Source: Colius striatus
Lineage: Eukaryota > Chordata > Aves > Coliiformes > Coliidae
NCBI RefSeq assembly: GCF_028858725.1
Contig: NC_084760.1
Coordinates: 60,227,367 to 60,291,366 of the forward strand
Direction of reading: 5' to 3'
DNA: 64,000 nt
Numbering within the stretch: position 1 is the first letter of the stretch; the number at the start of each line of letters is the position of its first letter. Below the pieces are notes generated by a model. It worked only from the letters and a program-made list of their open reading frames with translations, did no database searches and was not told the origin of the DNA. This document shows positions 27,786-39,987 of this stretch, piece by piece. The translations under genes and the position numbers were made by a program.

Positions 27786-28504
27786 TTTTCTTCAAAGCTG
27801 CCTTTGCCTGTGGACTCCACAAGGGGGTAGGAAATCCTTTCTCACGGTTTAGGCTGTGGCAGAAAAGATCAAAAGAAAAAAAAAGTGAACTATTCTGACC
27901 ATAATCCATTTAAGAATAAAAATATGTTAATTATTTAATTAGAAATCAGTGGCTGTGAAGACAGCTCCAAATGTTGCTGTTAGAGGCGTTACTAGTGTTT
28001 ATTTACTGGCTGGGATGTTCTTAAGTGTCTTACTATTCTGAATGTTTAAATTGGGATGTACCAGAGAGGAAGAGGACCATGGATATGCTCTCATATTGAG
28101 GTGCTTGAACTCCCTCTGGAATCTGGGATTGGATATATATCCTCTGAGGGCAATATTATCTCTTGCTGGAGATAGAAGAAGCCCTAACACTCCTAGCTAC
28201 TGCCCTGAGGTAAAGAACATGGTCTGGATTTGATATAGACCAGAACTGATACTAAAACAGTTCTCTGGGTAGTTTGGAAAAATAGATTAATGAGTGACCA
28301 TGTCTTTCAGGGGAAAAAAAAAATCAAAATATCTTACCATGATATTTAAGGAGATGGAGAAATGAAGAGAGCTGCAGTGCTTGCATCTCAACATAAATGG
28401 TCTATCCCACAGAACTGAATGTGGCTAATGTTACAGCAAAACCCACAGACATTCAAGTTCTCATGTGCATGAGTAGATAGAAAAAGTCCCTGTTACTCTG
28501 ATGG

Positions 28505-28708
28505 AAGAGTTTCTTCACTATGACGATGACAGAGCACTGGAACAGGCTGTCCAGATGGGTTGTGGAGTCTCCTTCTCTGGAGACATTCAAAACCTACCTG
28601 GACAAGTTCCTCTGTGACCTACTCTAGGTGGTCCTGCTCTGGAAGGGAGGCTGGACTGGATGATCTTTCAAGGTCCCTTCTAATTCTTAAGATTCTGTGA
28701 TTCTGTGA
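28505..28708 (+). mobile_element. CR1 LINE 3'-end fragment
   Basis: The fragment carries the CR1 3' UTR series: cactggaacaggctgtccag, gtctccttctctggagacat, tcaaaacctacctgga, ggactggatgatctttcaag, and a terminal gattctgtgattctgtgatg. It is about 200 bp and ends with the characteristic 8-bp repeats. Confidence 0.92.
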
Positions 28709-31700
28709 TGCCCTAGCATTTGTGGAAAATAGTTCTTTCTTTAGCATCAAGTTTAACAGCAGCATCAAGTCTAACAGCAGGTGGAACAGCATTGCATACC
28801 ACAAAGACATTGAGGAACTAAATCCTGTTGTCTGACAGATCTGCAAATTCACTTGGCCAGAAGAACTACTGAAGATCTACCTGCAGTCTGCAAGTTGGGT
28901 TAGTAAGACTGAGTAAGTAGATACTTCTTTAACATCCAAGGGCATGCACTAGACATACACAAGGACGTGACACGTTGAAGCCTCCCAGATAGCTCAAAAT
29001 TGTTCCATGAAGAATTGCAGGCCAGAAGAAATACTGTAATGCATTGGACTGACTCTGAATGATTTAGACTATATGCCAATGAAGTAATTTAATCATTACT
29101 TAAAATGTCTCCAATTGCATCATGTGTCACCAGCTAGACATTTAATACAAATGCCCAAATCAAAACTTAGAGACTTAATTAGACACCTATCATTAACTTG
29201 ACAAATTCTTGTGTAATTAACAGAAGGGATTAAAATTCACTCTGCAAAATAGTTTGGTATCATCGCAAATACTTCTGGGAGCAAACCCTGTGAAGACACT
29301 TAGAAATGATCTGTAGTTGCCTCCAAATCTACTTCTATATCTATTATTTTGTGGTCCATCAGCTGACTCATGGTTTCACTGCCGGAGGGATGTCAGGAAT
29401 GTTTAACATTCGTTAGCTTTCAATGAAAATCACTCATGTACTAGTTTTAACACACAGATCTGATGGCGTGCAAGTTTATCTGAAGGAGCCACATTATAAG
29501 TGGAGCCACACTATATGACCTGTGACGCTGTCTCTGCTGCATCCATCGTCAGCTGATGTGGAACTCCCCTCTCCTTGCCAGTACCAGCACACTGCAGGCT
29601 CTCCATATGGCCCCCAAACATTGTGTTTCATGTGGCTGAGCTCCTAAAACACATAGAGACTTCCTGATAGCATCACAGATGGTACCCTGGTCAGTAAGAT
29701 GTTATCTAAAATGTAATCTAAAGTTGCCAGAGCTTTCAGAGAGCTGGCTCCCAGGAAAGCACTACAGGAGTAAAACCAGGTTAATATGAGTTGACTAAGA
29801 TGAGACGAGAGCACATGTTCCAAGAGTCAGGATTGGGCTGTGTTAGAGATCCAGCACTCCAGAGCTGAGTCACTGGCTGCAAGCAACTTGCTGTTCAGTT
29901 TTCTTGCTCCCCCTGAGCACTGTTCCCACTGCCCTGGTGTTTAATGCTGGAGTCTCCTTGGTCATGCATTGAGCAATGATGTGGTACAATAAATTATCCA
30001 ACTTTTAGGTGCCTAAAATCATCATTGCATTCTGCCCTGCTCTGTTCCCTGCTCTGACTATTCAGCTAGTGGTACACGGGGATATTATTTGCATTAGCTG
30101 AGAGACCTTGAGTTTTACGTTTTTATTACGAAAGGTAATAGCTTACATATCACCTCAAACATGTCTGTGACCTTCCAGCTTCTTGCTGTCTCAAGTGTTT
30201 CAGGGTTCAGGTGAAACTGAGATTCTCCAGATACAAAACAGAACGTGTTTATGTTATCACAGATCCATTAGAAAGTTTTCAGGCAAAGAAAATGAGCATC
30301 TATCACTTGCATGACATACCCATATAGATGCAATAAGCCAAGAAGTCATGAAATGTGGGTGGCTTTTTGGTAGTCAGATTTTAATAAGGGTAGACTATAC
30401 TGGAAAAGGTAAGTCAGGGGTACGATTCACAATAAAATGACTACAGTAGCTGCACTCAGTAATGACAATTGAGCTAATATTACTTTAAATATATGATTGA
30501 TGTGAACTCTGGAAGTGACTCTTTCTGATTTCAGAGGGAACTCAGCATGGCAAAGACCTCAATTAGAGACTCCAATTTAATATGAAAGTGAGGTAAGGTG
30601 AGGTGAATATGTGTTAGGCTGTCAGCAAACTTATTTTATAACTTCTGGAGCATGACATTTAAACAAAGAAAGGACAAGCACATCCCTGAGTGTGAACTCT
30701 CTTTCCTGAGTTCCCCTCCTTAAGTGCAGGAAGGATAAAGGCCGAAAACATGACCTTATTGTTTTCAGGGGAAAAGATTGACTGTAAGGCAAATGTACAC
30801 TCAAATTCTATTGGCTTGGAGTAACAGTAGACTCTGTACATCTGCTAATGTACGTCTGCCACCCTCACAGAGTGAGTCACAAAAGGATGGTAAAGACTAT
30901 CACCATATTAGACTGGAGTGTATTCAGTTTAGGGGGTAATTGATGCTGAATCTCAGGAAAGATTAACCTCATGTGTACAAGATTAGGTGAAATATTGAGT
31001 TTGTAAACTATATGAAAATACTTTGTGAAATTAAAATAACCAGCCAAACACATTAAGAAATTCTAGTAAGATGTAAACTTATGAAACTCTATTACACGTG
31101 GTAAATGAATATCATATAAAATGAATCTGATTCATAAATTATTTTATTGAAGAAATATTTGATGAGATAATTCTATAGGACTGGTTCATAAAATTCATAT
31201 TGTGCACTTCAGGCTTCTACTGAACCATGACTATCCAGTAATACATGGTTTTTCTTCATTTCCAGATTTGCTGTCAGTAGTAGAATCTTTTCCATAATTG
31301 TTTTAGACTAATAACAAATTTAAAAATAGAAGCAGAAAGAGATACTCTTCTCCATAGCAATTTAATCCACTTCACGGGAATTTAGGAAGCAGCTCAATCC
31401 ACTAACTTTTTCCAATGGGTATCACTCTAGAATGAAGAAAATACAGAAAAAGAGCATCAAAAGATTAAAATGAGTGCTTGAAGGTTGGATTTATAGGCTA
31501 ATCCCACCTGCACCTCTTTTAATAAAACCGTCAATAGACTCTTTCAGTAGACATTTTCCTATTTTGTTATCTTTCTGCAAAACTGCAGTGTCAGTAAAAT
31601 GCAGACCTTCTCTGTAACTTAGCCTGGATTAATGAATTGTGGGAATTTATTTTTCTTTTATTACATTGTATCTATTTTTCAGGAGGCACCAAGTTAAAAA

Positions 31701-33680
31701 TCTGTATATAATTTAGGGGTTTACATCAACAGGAGATAAACAAAGCCAAGTGTCTGTATTCCCAACACCATTATTTTGTTTGCTCTATTAATTTGTTCAC
31801 CCTTATATACAGGAGAGCTGTTTTGGTATTTTAAGGTACATAAAAATCATATCAAAAGAAGCCTTTGAAGGGAGAGGCTAAAGGTAGAGGTGAAGGAAAG
31901 ATGTTCTGATTTTTATTTGTTTTACTGGCTAATATATGTTTTCATATTTTTAATGATTACCATTTCTAATGAAACTTAGAAATTAAATATTTAATAACCT
32001 TGAAGAAGGTTATCATCTTTTAATCCAAGATGTTGCAACAGTACTTTTTCTTATGCTGCCTATATCTGCAGCTTTCGCATAATATATAGAAAGTCTTCCC
32101 CATACATTACAGAAATCAATATAAAGAAGTATTAATTTAGGTCAGTCTACCATCTGTTATCAGACAATCTATAAAGAATAAAAAGTAGAAAAGGTAGTAT
32201 CTATTTTGTTACCAGAAAGGACAAAATCAATTCACTATTAAGGTGAATCAATGAAGTCCTCTGAGGTCAGAGTTGCGTTTTCAGACTTATGCTGGCCCAT
32301 ATGCAGGTGTATTGAAGATGCATTACAAATCTAAGGATAAATGACTACTATTCAGCAGAGACTGGATTTTTATCGAATTCAATACCCAGCGTGTTAAGAA
32401 CAGGGCAGACAATGACTATGGGATTTAAAAAGAATTAAGGGAAAAGTAAGAACATTGAAAGGATTCTACCTTTATGGCAGCTACTTTCAAGACAAACAAG
32501 AAAAAAATCTGTTGGAAATAAAACGTAGATCTCTGGAATTATCTCCAACATAATAATTTACAGACTCAAAAAATAGTAATTTTTTGTCAGTATGTACAGC
32601 AGAAATATTTCATCTTTGAGATCTTTCAGTATTTTTGAAACAGGTGTGTCTATAACCTTATTTTTAAGCAACCAAGTGAGAGATATGCAAGCTTCACACC
32701 AGTGATCTTTTAATAAAAGAAGTTACTAAAACATAAATGTGCACAGAAATTTGTGCAGACATCGTTATATTAGATATTTAAATTTATATCTATGGATAGA
32801 GGCTACAATTGAAAAAGTATTACCTTTGGAAAGCAGTGTCCCATGTGCAACACCGTTGGTTCTCCTTTCAGCATGGGACAGAAGACAATGATGGTGGAAC
32901 AGTTTGACAACTCACCTTTCAGAAATGAAATTTCTAAAATCTGCTAACGAATGTACAACTGAATCTTTACAAAAGAAACTGTTTAACAAGGTTAAAGCCA
33001 GACTACAGGAAGGACCTTAGAATTTGTCTTTTAGAATTATTCATATGAGGCAATGTCATACTGCAAAGAGAGCATGTAGAAAAAAAAAATACTGTAGTCA
33101 CTATTTTTACTAGTAAAACAGTTTAGTTTTATTACAGCCTATGAATTTCTTTCATGTTATATCTCATCATGTCCATGTTGTTCTTAATTATTAATTGTAA
33201 AAAACTATTTTGTTATTTATTTTTAATCACTCTAATTCATCTGGGCTGGCTTCAGTAAAGCAGAAATCACAGTGAGCAAAATAAACCACTCAAACATGTA
33301 GAACAATTTTTTCTCCTGTTGGTAACTGAGAAAGTCCAAAGGGTGTAGAATGCATTCTGTTTTCAGTGCTCTCTCTTAAACTGACAAGATATCTTTTAGT
33401 CAGTATTCTGTGAATATTTAGTGTTTGAGGACATTGACTTGGTCTATATCTAGGGGAAATAAGAAGTTAAGACATCTAGGAATAAGATTGTGGAGTTTCC
33501 ACTGCTTCTTACCTGTGGATCAGGTCTCTTAGGAAATTAATTTGTTTCACAAAGGGCTATTACATAGTCGTCACGTAGAACCATTTTTAATTACTCATGC
33601 AGTTGGTGTCAGTATGAAGATGTAAAGATCTTATGAAAAAAATAACAAAGTAGGAAATGAAATTTAGTTGGAAAAATCTG

Positions 33681-33740
33681 GTTATGCAAGACTACAGAAT
33701 ATTACGCAAAACTCAGTAACATTATGCAAGACTCAGTAAA
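33681..33740 (+). repeat. Three-copy 20-bp tandem repeat
   Basis: Three consecutive 20-mers at 33,681, 33,701 and 33,721 share the pattern RTTAYGCAARACTNAGTAAN with a few substitutions each. The array borders a CR1 fragment on its right. Confidence 0.7.
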
Positions 33741-33761
33741 AATTCTGGGAATTAAATTTCA

Positions 33762-33905
33762 TAGTCACAGATTCACAGAGTGATTGAGCTTGGAAGGGCA
33801 AACACTGCCCCATCATTCAGATCACTAATGAAGATGTTGAAGTGGATTGGACCCTGTATTAACCTTTGGGGTACACTACTAGTTGCTGGCCTCCAACAAG
33901 CCTTT
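33762..33905 (-). mobile_element. CR1 LINE fragment with internal deletion
   Basis: Reverse-oriented CR1: tcacagattcacagagtgat, ttgagcttggaagggc (3' end) joins directly to atcactaatgaagatgttga, ggggtacactactagttgct. The second part is normally several hundred bases further into the element, so an internal deletion has occurred. Confidence 0.8.
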
Positions 33906-35922
33906 GTGGCAATGATCACAATTCCAGAAAGATGCCAGAACAAGTAATGAAGAGAGATTGTTCAGTTGTGAGCTCTGCTAGAGCTGAAAATTTCTGAAAA
34001 CAAAGTAATGTTTCCAGATTTTCAGGGAGACAGGCAGTAGATGAGTGGAAAGAAGCAACTTCTGCATTGACTTCCTGAAGGGACGATGTTACTATGTGCT
34101 GAACTTACTACATATACTTTAAAAGCCTCAGGTGGGCAATGCTTCCATATTGAAAGGTCACTTTTCTTCAGTTTATAACACCACAAGAAGAAAGGAGGTA
34201 TCATCTGGCAGCACTTCTAAAACTGCTATTTCAAGAAAGATCAAGATGTTCAAGTGATCACACAGTTCATTTAAAAAGTCAACACTGAACATGAGAAAAT
34301 TAACTACATCAGGCCAGCCTCATTGAGGGTGAAGAAAGAAGATAATTACTCATTAATTTCTCAGAAAGATAGATTTCTTAATCTTAGTTTACTTTATTTC
34401 CATGAGATACATTATAAAAGCAGTCATGTTGTCACTAATAAGGATTATCTTTCACAGCACAAGTGCTGACATTGTTCCTTTTTATGTCAAATTGGAGAGT
34501 GCAAACTTACAACATGACAATGAAATGGTAGAAGAGACAATCTTGGATCCTGATATTTTGCTCTACTGAAATGTAGCACCATTCAAATTTTAGGGTCTAC
34601 AACATACAGTGAATGCCTCATTGTTCTACAAAGCACAGAAAAGAAAGATAAGATCGACATATAATGTGTACTTATACAAGCAACTTGGATGGAGGACATA
34701 GTTTACTGCTGAGTAGAGCTCTTACTTCAGTACAGAGTCATCAATTTCTCTTCATAGTGTTTTCTCAGGTACTAATCTTTTCCTGTCTATTCTGAGGACT
34801 GATCTATCATAGTTTAACCAGATGTTGCAGAACCAGGCCAGAGGTATTATTTCCTTGTTTTTGGTGATATGATAACTCCAGAAAAGCCAGATCATAGATT
34901 TTAAAAAAGTGACAATCTGTGAGCCTTCTTCAGCTAGTGACCCTGTGGTAGGTTTTTACCTACTTGTCTGCTCTTCATGACCCAATATGAATGTCATGAG
35001 AAGCTGCCTGTAGATATAACCTTGACAGCCTGCTTTCCCAGGTGGCAACATACCAAGCCATTTCTATAGCCCTTCTTCTGTCAGTCCACGTGGTTCTTCC
35101 ACAAGCACTCTGCCCCATTCACCCTTCATTCAGGCCAACCACGACATTTCTTCACAATTCTCTACACACTTTTCTCACCAGCTGTCACAGCATTGCATCA
35201 GACAAAATATTAGTATGCCAAAGAAAAAAATCTGTAAAATACAATCAGGCAAATATTTTACTTAAAAACATACATTAAACAAGCATTATTTTCTGGCATT
35301 GTCAAGTTCAATGTTGCTTTTCACTATTACTTTTCATTCCCTACATTGTATTTTTCCTTGTCTTTGATCTTGTTCAACAGACTTTTAATCTCATTTAGTA
35401 GCAAAGCCTTTAAGTGACCAATTCCTAAGTGATAAGCACTAGTTGAAAGGGAAACAGAAGGAGCAGCTTAACTTTTCTCTGTCCTATCTTCCCTCCATAG
35501 ACTGTGTTGCTAAGGCTGGTTATGGGCATATATACTGAAAGAGAGGAACAGAAATTTGAATTATTGCTCAAAAAGATATAGAAATTCTGAAGGAGAGACT
35601 TTTCTGCTCTTTCTAGAGGACAGTAAATATAGGCAAATAGTGTAATTTAAACACACCTTGTTGCATCTGTTGTATCAGAATAATGTCTTAATGATTACAA
35701 GCAGGGATACATATTTCATATAAATAGGAACAACCAAAACACCACTTAAAAATCACAATCTGGAATGAAAGAAGACACAAAGCACAATGGTTCTTATCTG
35801 CTTGAAATGGATTTGGTAAATTTGTAAACAAATAGGAGTTTCCTTCATTTTCAGCTCTTACACATATGAGTTTAGCCTCCAGACAAAATTTCAAAGACAT
35901 GAGTCCAACCATTTAAAACATG
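33906..35922. other. Intergenic downstream of TAAR1
   Basis: Presumed TAAR1 3' flank and 3' UTR. No other gene or repeat was recognised, and no single polyadenylation signal can be singled out with confidence. Confidence 0.45.
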
Positions 35923-36942
35923 TTACTCTAAAAACAAACGACTCCTGGAAGAATCCTGTTGAAAAACTTTTCCAAACAGAATAGTTTTTAACGCCCTGCG
36001 AAACCACATGTAAAAAAATGCATAAATAATTGGGTTAAATGTAGAATTTAAATAACCAAACCAAACCAAAGCATCAATGAGGATAGGAGGTATCACGTAA
36101 TTCATAAATGAATTGGTCATAGTAAAGAAGAAGAATGGACTCCAGCAGATGAGAAACACTCCCATTATTATGCCTAATGTCTTGGCAGCTTTCCTTTCTC
36201 TGCAGAATGAAATCTGGTGCTTCATTTCAAATTGCATCCTTTTTTGGCTTACTGCATCAATGGATCTTGCCTGCTGCTTGGCTATAGAGTATATTTTCCC
36301 ATAGATGCACAGCATAACAAATCCAGGGACGTAAAAAGACACTACAGAAGCCACAACTCCTGAAGTCTCACTAAAAATGAGAATGCATCCTCCTGCACAA
36401 TGGACACGATTATAAATGTCTTCCACCCTTTGCAAGTTTAGGTCTAGAAAGATCATCCCAAAAGCAAAAGCTGCAGGGACCATCCAGCTTACAGATATCA
36501 TGACCAGGATAACAAAGGTATTTATCTTTGATTTGTATCTTAGAGGGTCACACACAGCATAGTAACTGTCGATGGATATGAAGCAAAGATGGAAGATGGA
36601 AGCTGTGCTCAGCATAATGTCCATGCTTGTGTGGATCTTGCAGAAGATGTCCCCAAAATACCAGCAATGCTCAACAGAGCGCACCATGCTGAAAGGCATA
36701 ATGAGGAAGCCTAGCAGAAAGTCTACTGTAGCCATAGAAAGTATCAGGAAATTGGTAGGCGAGTGGAGCTGTTTGAAATGAGATATTGAGATGATAACTG
36801 TCAAATTCCCAACCACTGTAGCCAAAATAATACAAATCATGAAGATATACATGGAAACACGGATACTGTTTGACCAGTTGCTCCTTACGCAAGAGCTGTT
36901 TATAGATTCACAGCACAGCTGCATCCTTACTGAGGTCTCCAA
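35923..36942 (-). CDS. TAAR1: Trace-amine-associated receptor 1
   Basis: TAAR1 is a Gs-coupled class A GPCR that senses trace amines, acting largely inside monoaminergic neurons. The single-exon frame of 339 codons aligns with human TAAR1 over its length. Visible landmarks are N-glycosylation sites in INSSC and [24 protein letters not shown] (loop 1/TM2 with its Asp), the amine-binding Asp in HTSMDIML (TM3), the TM6 motif [10 protein letters not shown], and NPIIYAFFY (TM7). The frame starts at 36,942, but Met7 at 36,924 fits mammalian TAAR1 better ([12 protein letters not shown], 333 residues), so that is the likelier start. The odd feature is DSYYAVC in place of DRYYAVC: the DRY arginine codon is AGT (Ser) at about 36,567-36,569. 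The reading frame is otherwise intact, which argues for recent loss or altered signalling rather than an old pseudogene. Confidence 0.95.
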   Translation of the reverse strand: METSVRMQLCCESINSSCVRSNWSNSIRVSMYIFMICIILATVVGNLTVIISISHFKQLHSPTNFLILSMATVDFLLGFLIMPFSMVRSVEHCWYFGDIFCKIHTSMDIMLSTASIFHLCFISIDSYYAVCDPLRYKSKINTFVILVMISVSWMVPAAFAFGMIFLDLNLQRVEDIYNRVHCAGGCILIFSETSGVVASVVSFYVPGFVMLCIYGKIYSIAKQQARSIDAVSQKRMQFEMKHQISFCRERKAAKTLGIIMGVFLICWSPFFFFTMTNSFMNYVIPPILIDALVWFGYLNSTFNPIIYAFFYMWFRRALKTILFGKVFQQDSSRSRLFLE

Positions 36943-39900
36943 TCCCCATAGGTATGTTGCACAGGTACTCTTGTTACTAACGCTGAGATAAATTTATAAC
37001 TGTTTTTTTTCTTTTCTATACAGGGAGACCTGCAAGGAGAGGTAAAAAAAGAAAAAAAAAGCAATCATAGAAAACATTTATTTCAATATGTAGGAAATAC
37101 ACAATTCATTATTTATGGATGGAACTATTTTGTAATGATACTTTTTAACAGAATGACATTTTTATCATTAGACCTCCCTTGAAATGAGAATCTCATTTGA
37201 TAGGCTATATAATGAGGTATACTCACACTAGAACAGCAGCTTCCAGAAGGCTGCATCGGGCAGTGTCTTGTTTAGTGGGCAGATGAGAAGTAATTTTCAT
37301 TATTTTCTGTGCAAACAGTCCTAGTTTACTTCATCAAAATTCTTTGAGGTCCTGTATCTCTCACTTTTCTCTTGACAATCAATAATTTTTGATTCTGAAG
37401 CTTCGTCAAATTATTTTTTGATACATAAATCTAAGATCTACAAGTCTAAAACAGAAGGCTAAAACTGAGGAACTCATGCACAACCTATCCTACAGCCCTG
37501 TCCTCATAGTGATAGCTGAAGCTATTTTCCGTGAGTCTCCATGAGCCTTCAGATTTTAGGCAGATAGCACTGCTTCACTAGATCAAATCTTACTGTAAAA
37601 TTCTTGTAGGCTCTAGTTGTAAACAAAAATGTAAGGAGAAGATCTAAGAAGAGAAAAAAACTTTCCTGCCCAGTTCCTGCTGGAACATAGTGGAAGAATC
37701 TGACTAATCCAAAGCATTATTTGCTGTATAAGCAAATATATTTTTTTTTTTAATTTACAGGCTCTGGTTTATTCCAGTGCTAGTAGTTTATCAGTGTTTT
37801 GTGTACTTGTTAATACTGGTTTTAGCTGGGCACAAACATGGACAAAAACTTTTTCTGAACATTGGTTTAGTCTGCATCCAAGATTACAGATACTGATGTC
37901 CTTCTCGTGTGTATGGAGGAGCATGTCCCTTTTGAGAGTCTCTCATTTTATGAGGACATTTAATGAAAGTATGTAATCACTTGGCAAACAACAATCACTG
38001 TTGAAAGATCTGGTTTTCCTTTAATTAACAGGAAAAAAATATTACTGTGAAAATAAAGAATATAAGCATATGTTATTCAGTAGCACTCTTATGGTATAAA
38101 ATGTTTAAGTCAGAAAAATACTGACATGGCAATTCAGCCAGTACTAATTTAACTAATTTGTTTTGAGACTTTGCTGCTTCTGGTTATTCAGGATAGAAGA
38201 CAACAGTTTTGGGGTTTTCTGGTTTTTTTCTATATTGAAACAAATGTTATTACAAGTACACCATGCCATTAGAAGCTAAATGAAAGCTGAATGTAGACAA
38301 TAAACTGTCACTTGCAAAACCCTGATTACACTTACAGCCTCTCTTATACACAGGGATTTTCCAGTAGTACCAGGCAGTGGCACCGGAGTGCCAGGGACAA
38401 GGTACATTCAGAGGACAATTGGAATCTGAGTATATCTGTTTACTGTTTGAGGTGGCTTTTTCTTCCCTGTTTTTCTGTCTGCTAATGTTTAACACTATCA
38501 CTGCTTGTTTTCACCTCACTTTAACTATCACTTAATATATACTTTTCTCCACTTTTGGTCAGCCTCTTTTACTCTTTCTTTTCCTGTCTGTCATTCATTC
38601 TTTTGGCACATTTACAGCAAAGGTAGAGAAAGCACAGTCAGCTACATATTTATTAACTCAAATTTAAATTTTTCACAGAAGAATTAAACACCAATTTAAC
38701 TGTATATACTGGGCATAATTATGAAAGCTTTAAGCCCATTTAGTCCTAAATATGTCACATAGATTTTGTCCTTCATTTGTTCTATGTGCAAATAAATTAA
38801 ACAAATGTAGTAAAACAGTCTTTCGAGCCAAACAAAAATAATTATAAGGTACTATTACTATCTATAGTTTTTAGATTAAAAATATTAATGACTTTTATAT
38901 TGCTCTCTGCAGAAAAATCCTTCAGCCTAAAGAGACATAGTCTCTCTGGAAAGTGTTTTCCTTTAAAAATTAATATCTTTTTTTCAAGTGAGTTTGCTTT
39001 TTGTTAAATAGAAAGAAGAAACACAAATCAAAAGACTAAGCAAACTGAGATCAAGTATTTGGCTTTGGAAATGGAAACAAAATAACTCAAAACTCACGTG
39101 GCAAACTGTTTAAATAAGCTGAACACTGAAGAAGTTTTCAACAAGAAGACAGAGTGCTTCCCTTCCTCACATTTAATTACAAAGTTTAAAATTCAATAAA
39201 ATGGAAATATGAAGTAGTATACTTTTAAAAACCTATTTTCCTACCTTCCTCCCTTTGTATTGGGTAGAAGTCAGCTCTCATTTGTTTTCTGCTGATTGAG
39301 TGGCATCCCTTCCTTTTAAAGACCATCTTAAAAGACAGCTGAGCATCTTCACCATCACGACAGTTCTAGATAACACAAATTTTGAGAGGACAGGCATTTA
39401 ATCCACAGCTAGAGCAGCCTCCAGAACTCACCTCCCAGCACACTGCTGGAGGATGTTGGGTGTGATGGATAATATTCTTGGAAGCTTGTCTCAACAGCAG
39501 CTGTTAATGTGAACTGTAGCTCAATCTGTTTATTTTGTCACCTACTTGAGAATAAAATTATGGCTGCAACACTCATACTTGTTTAACGGGCCTCATTTAT
39601 AGGTAAATTGAATTAATTTGAAGTATGTTTCCTTGTTTGATTAAATGCTGTGGTGGCAGGGTGAACAGCCCAAGATTATCTAGATGTGGAACAAAAACAG
39701 TCCTGTAGTCTCTGTTCTGTAAGCTTCTAATATATAACAATATATGTATTTTGTATGGGTATGTATGGGTAGGTTACAGCAGCATGTATTATTTTCTTGA
39801 AAAAGTATAACATGTACAGAGTGACATGATGTGTATTTAAAAGCCTAGTTCTGCTTACTGCACTAAACAAACAGGTTTAATATAACAGCCTAATCAATTA

Positions 39901-39985
39901 AAATATTTGCAAGACTCAGCTAGTAAAAAGGTATTTAAAGTAAACATCTACTATTGGCTGTCCTAGAATGACAGATAAGGAGCAT
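36943..39985. other. Intergenic upstream of TAAR1
   Basis: TAAR1 5' flank. A T/A-rich tract lies at 36,990-37,065 and a T-run at about 37,741-37,752. No further exon, RNA gene or repeat family was recognised. Confidence 0.45.
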
Positions 39986-39987
39986 TT

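Larger units (their letters stand above)
27786..33761. other. Intergenic, nothing recognised apart from a CR1 piece
   Basis: This AT-rich interval lies where TAAR2 or TAAR3 relatives sit in other vertebrates. I looked for the reverse complement of TAAR signatures (NPIIY, DRYYAVC, FKQLHTPTN) and saw none. Apart from the CR1 at 28,505 and a small 18-bp duplication near 28,744-28,779, nothing was recognised. Confidence 0.5.

Noticed and set aside
32820-32940. Possible small exon with a GTAATA donor on the minus strand
   Set aside because: The translation does not match TAAR2 exon 1 or any family I know, and stops appear in all frames.
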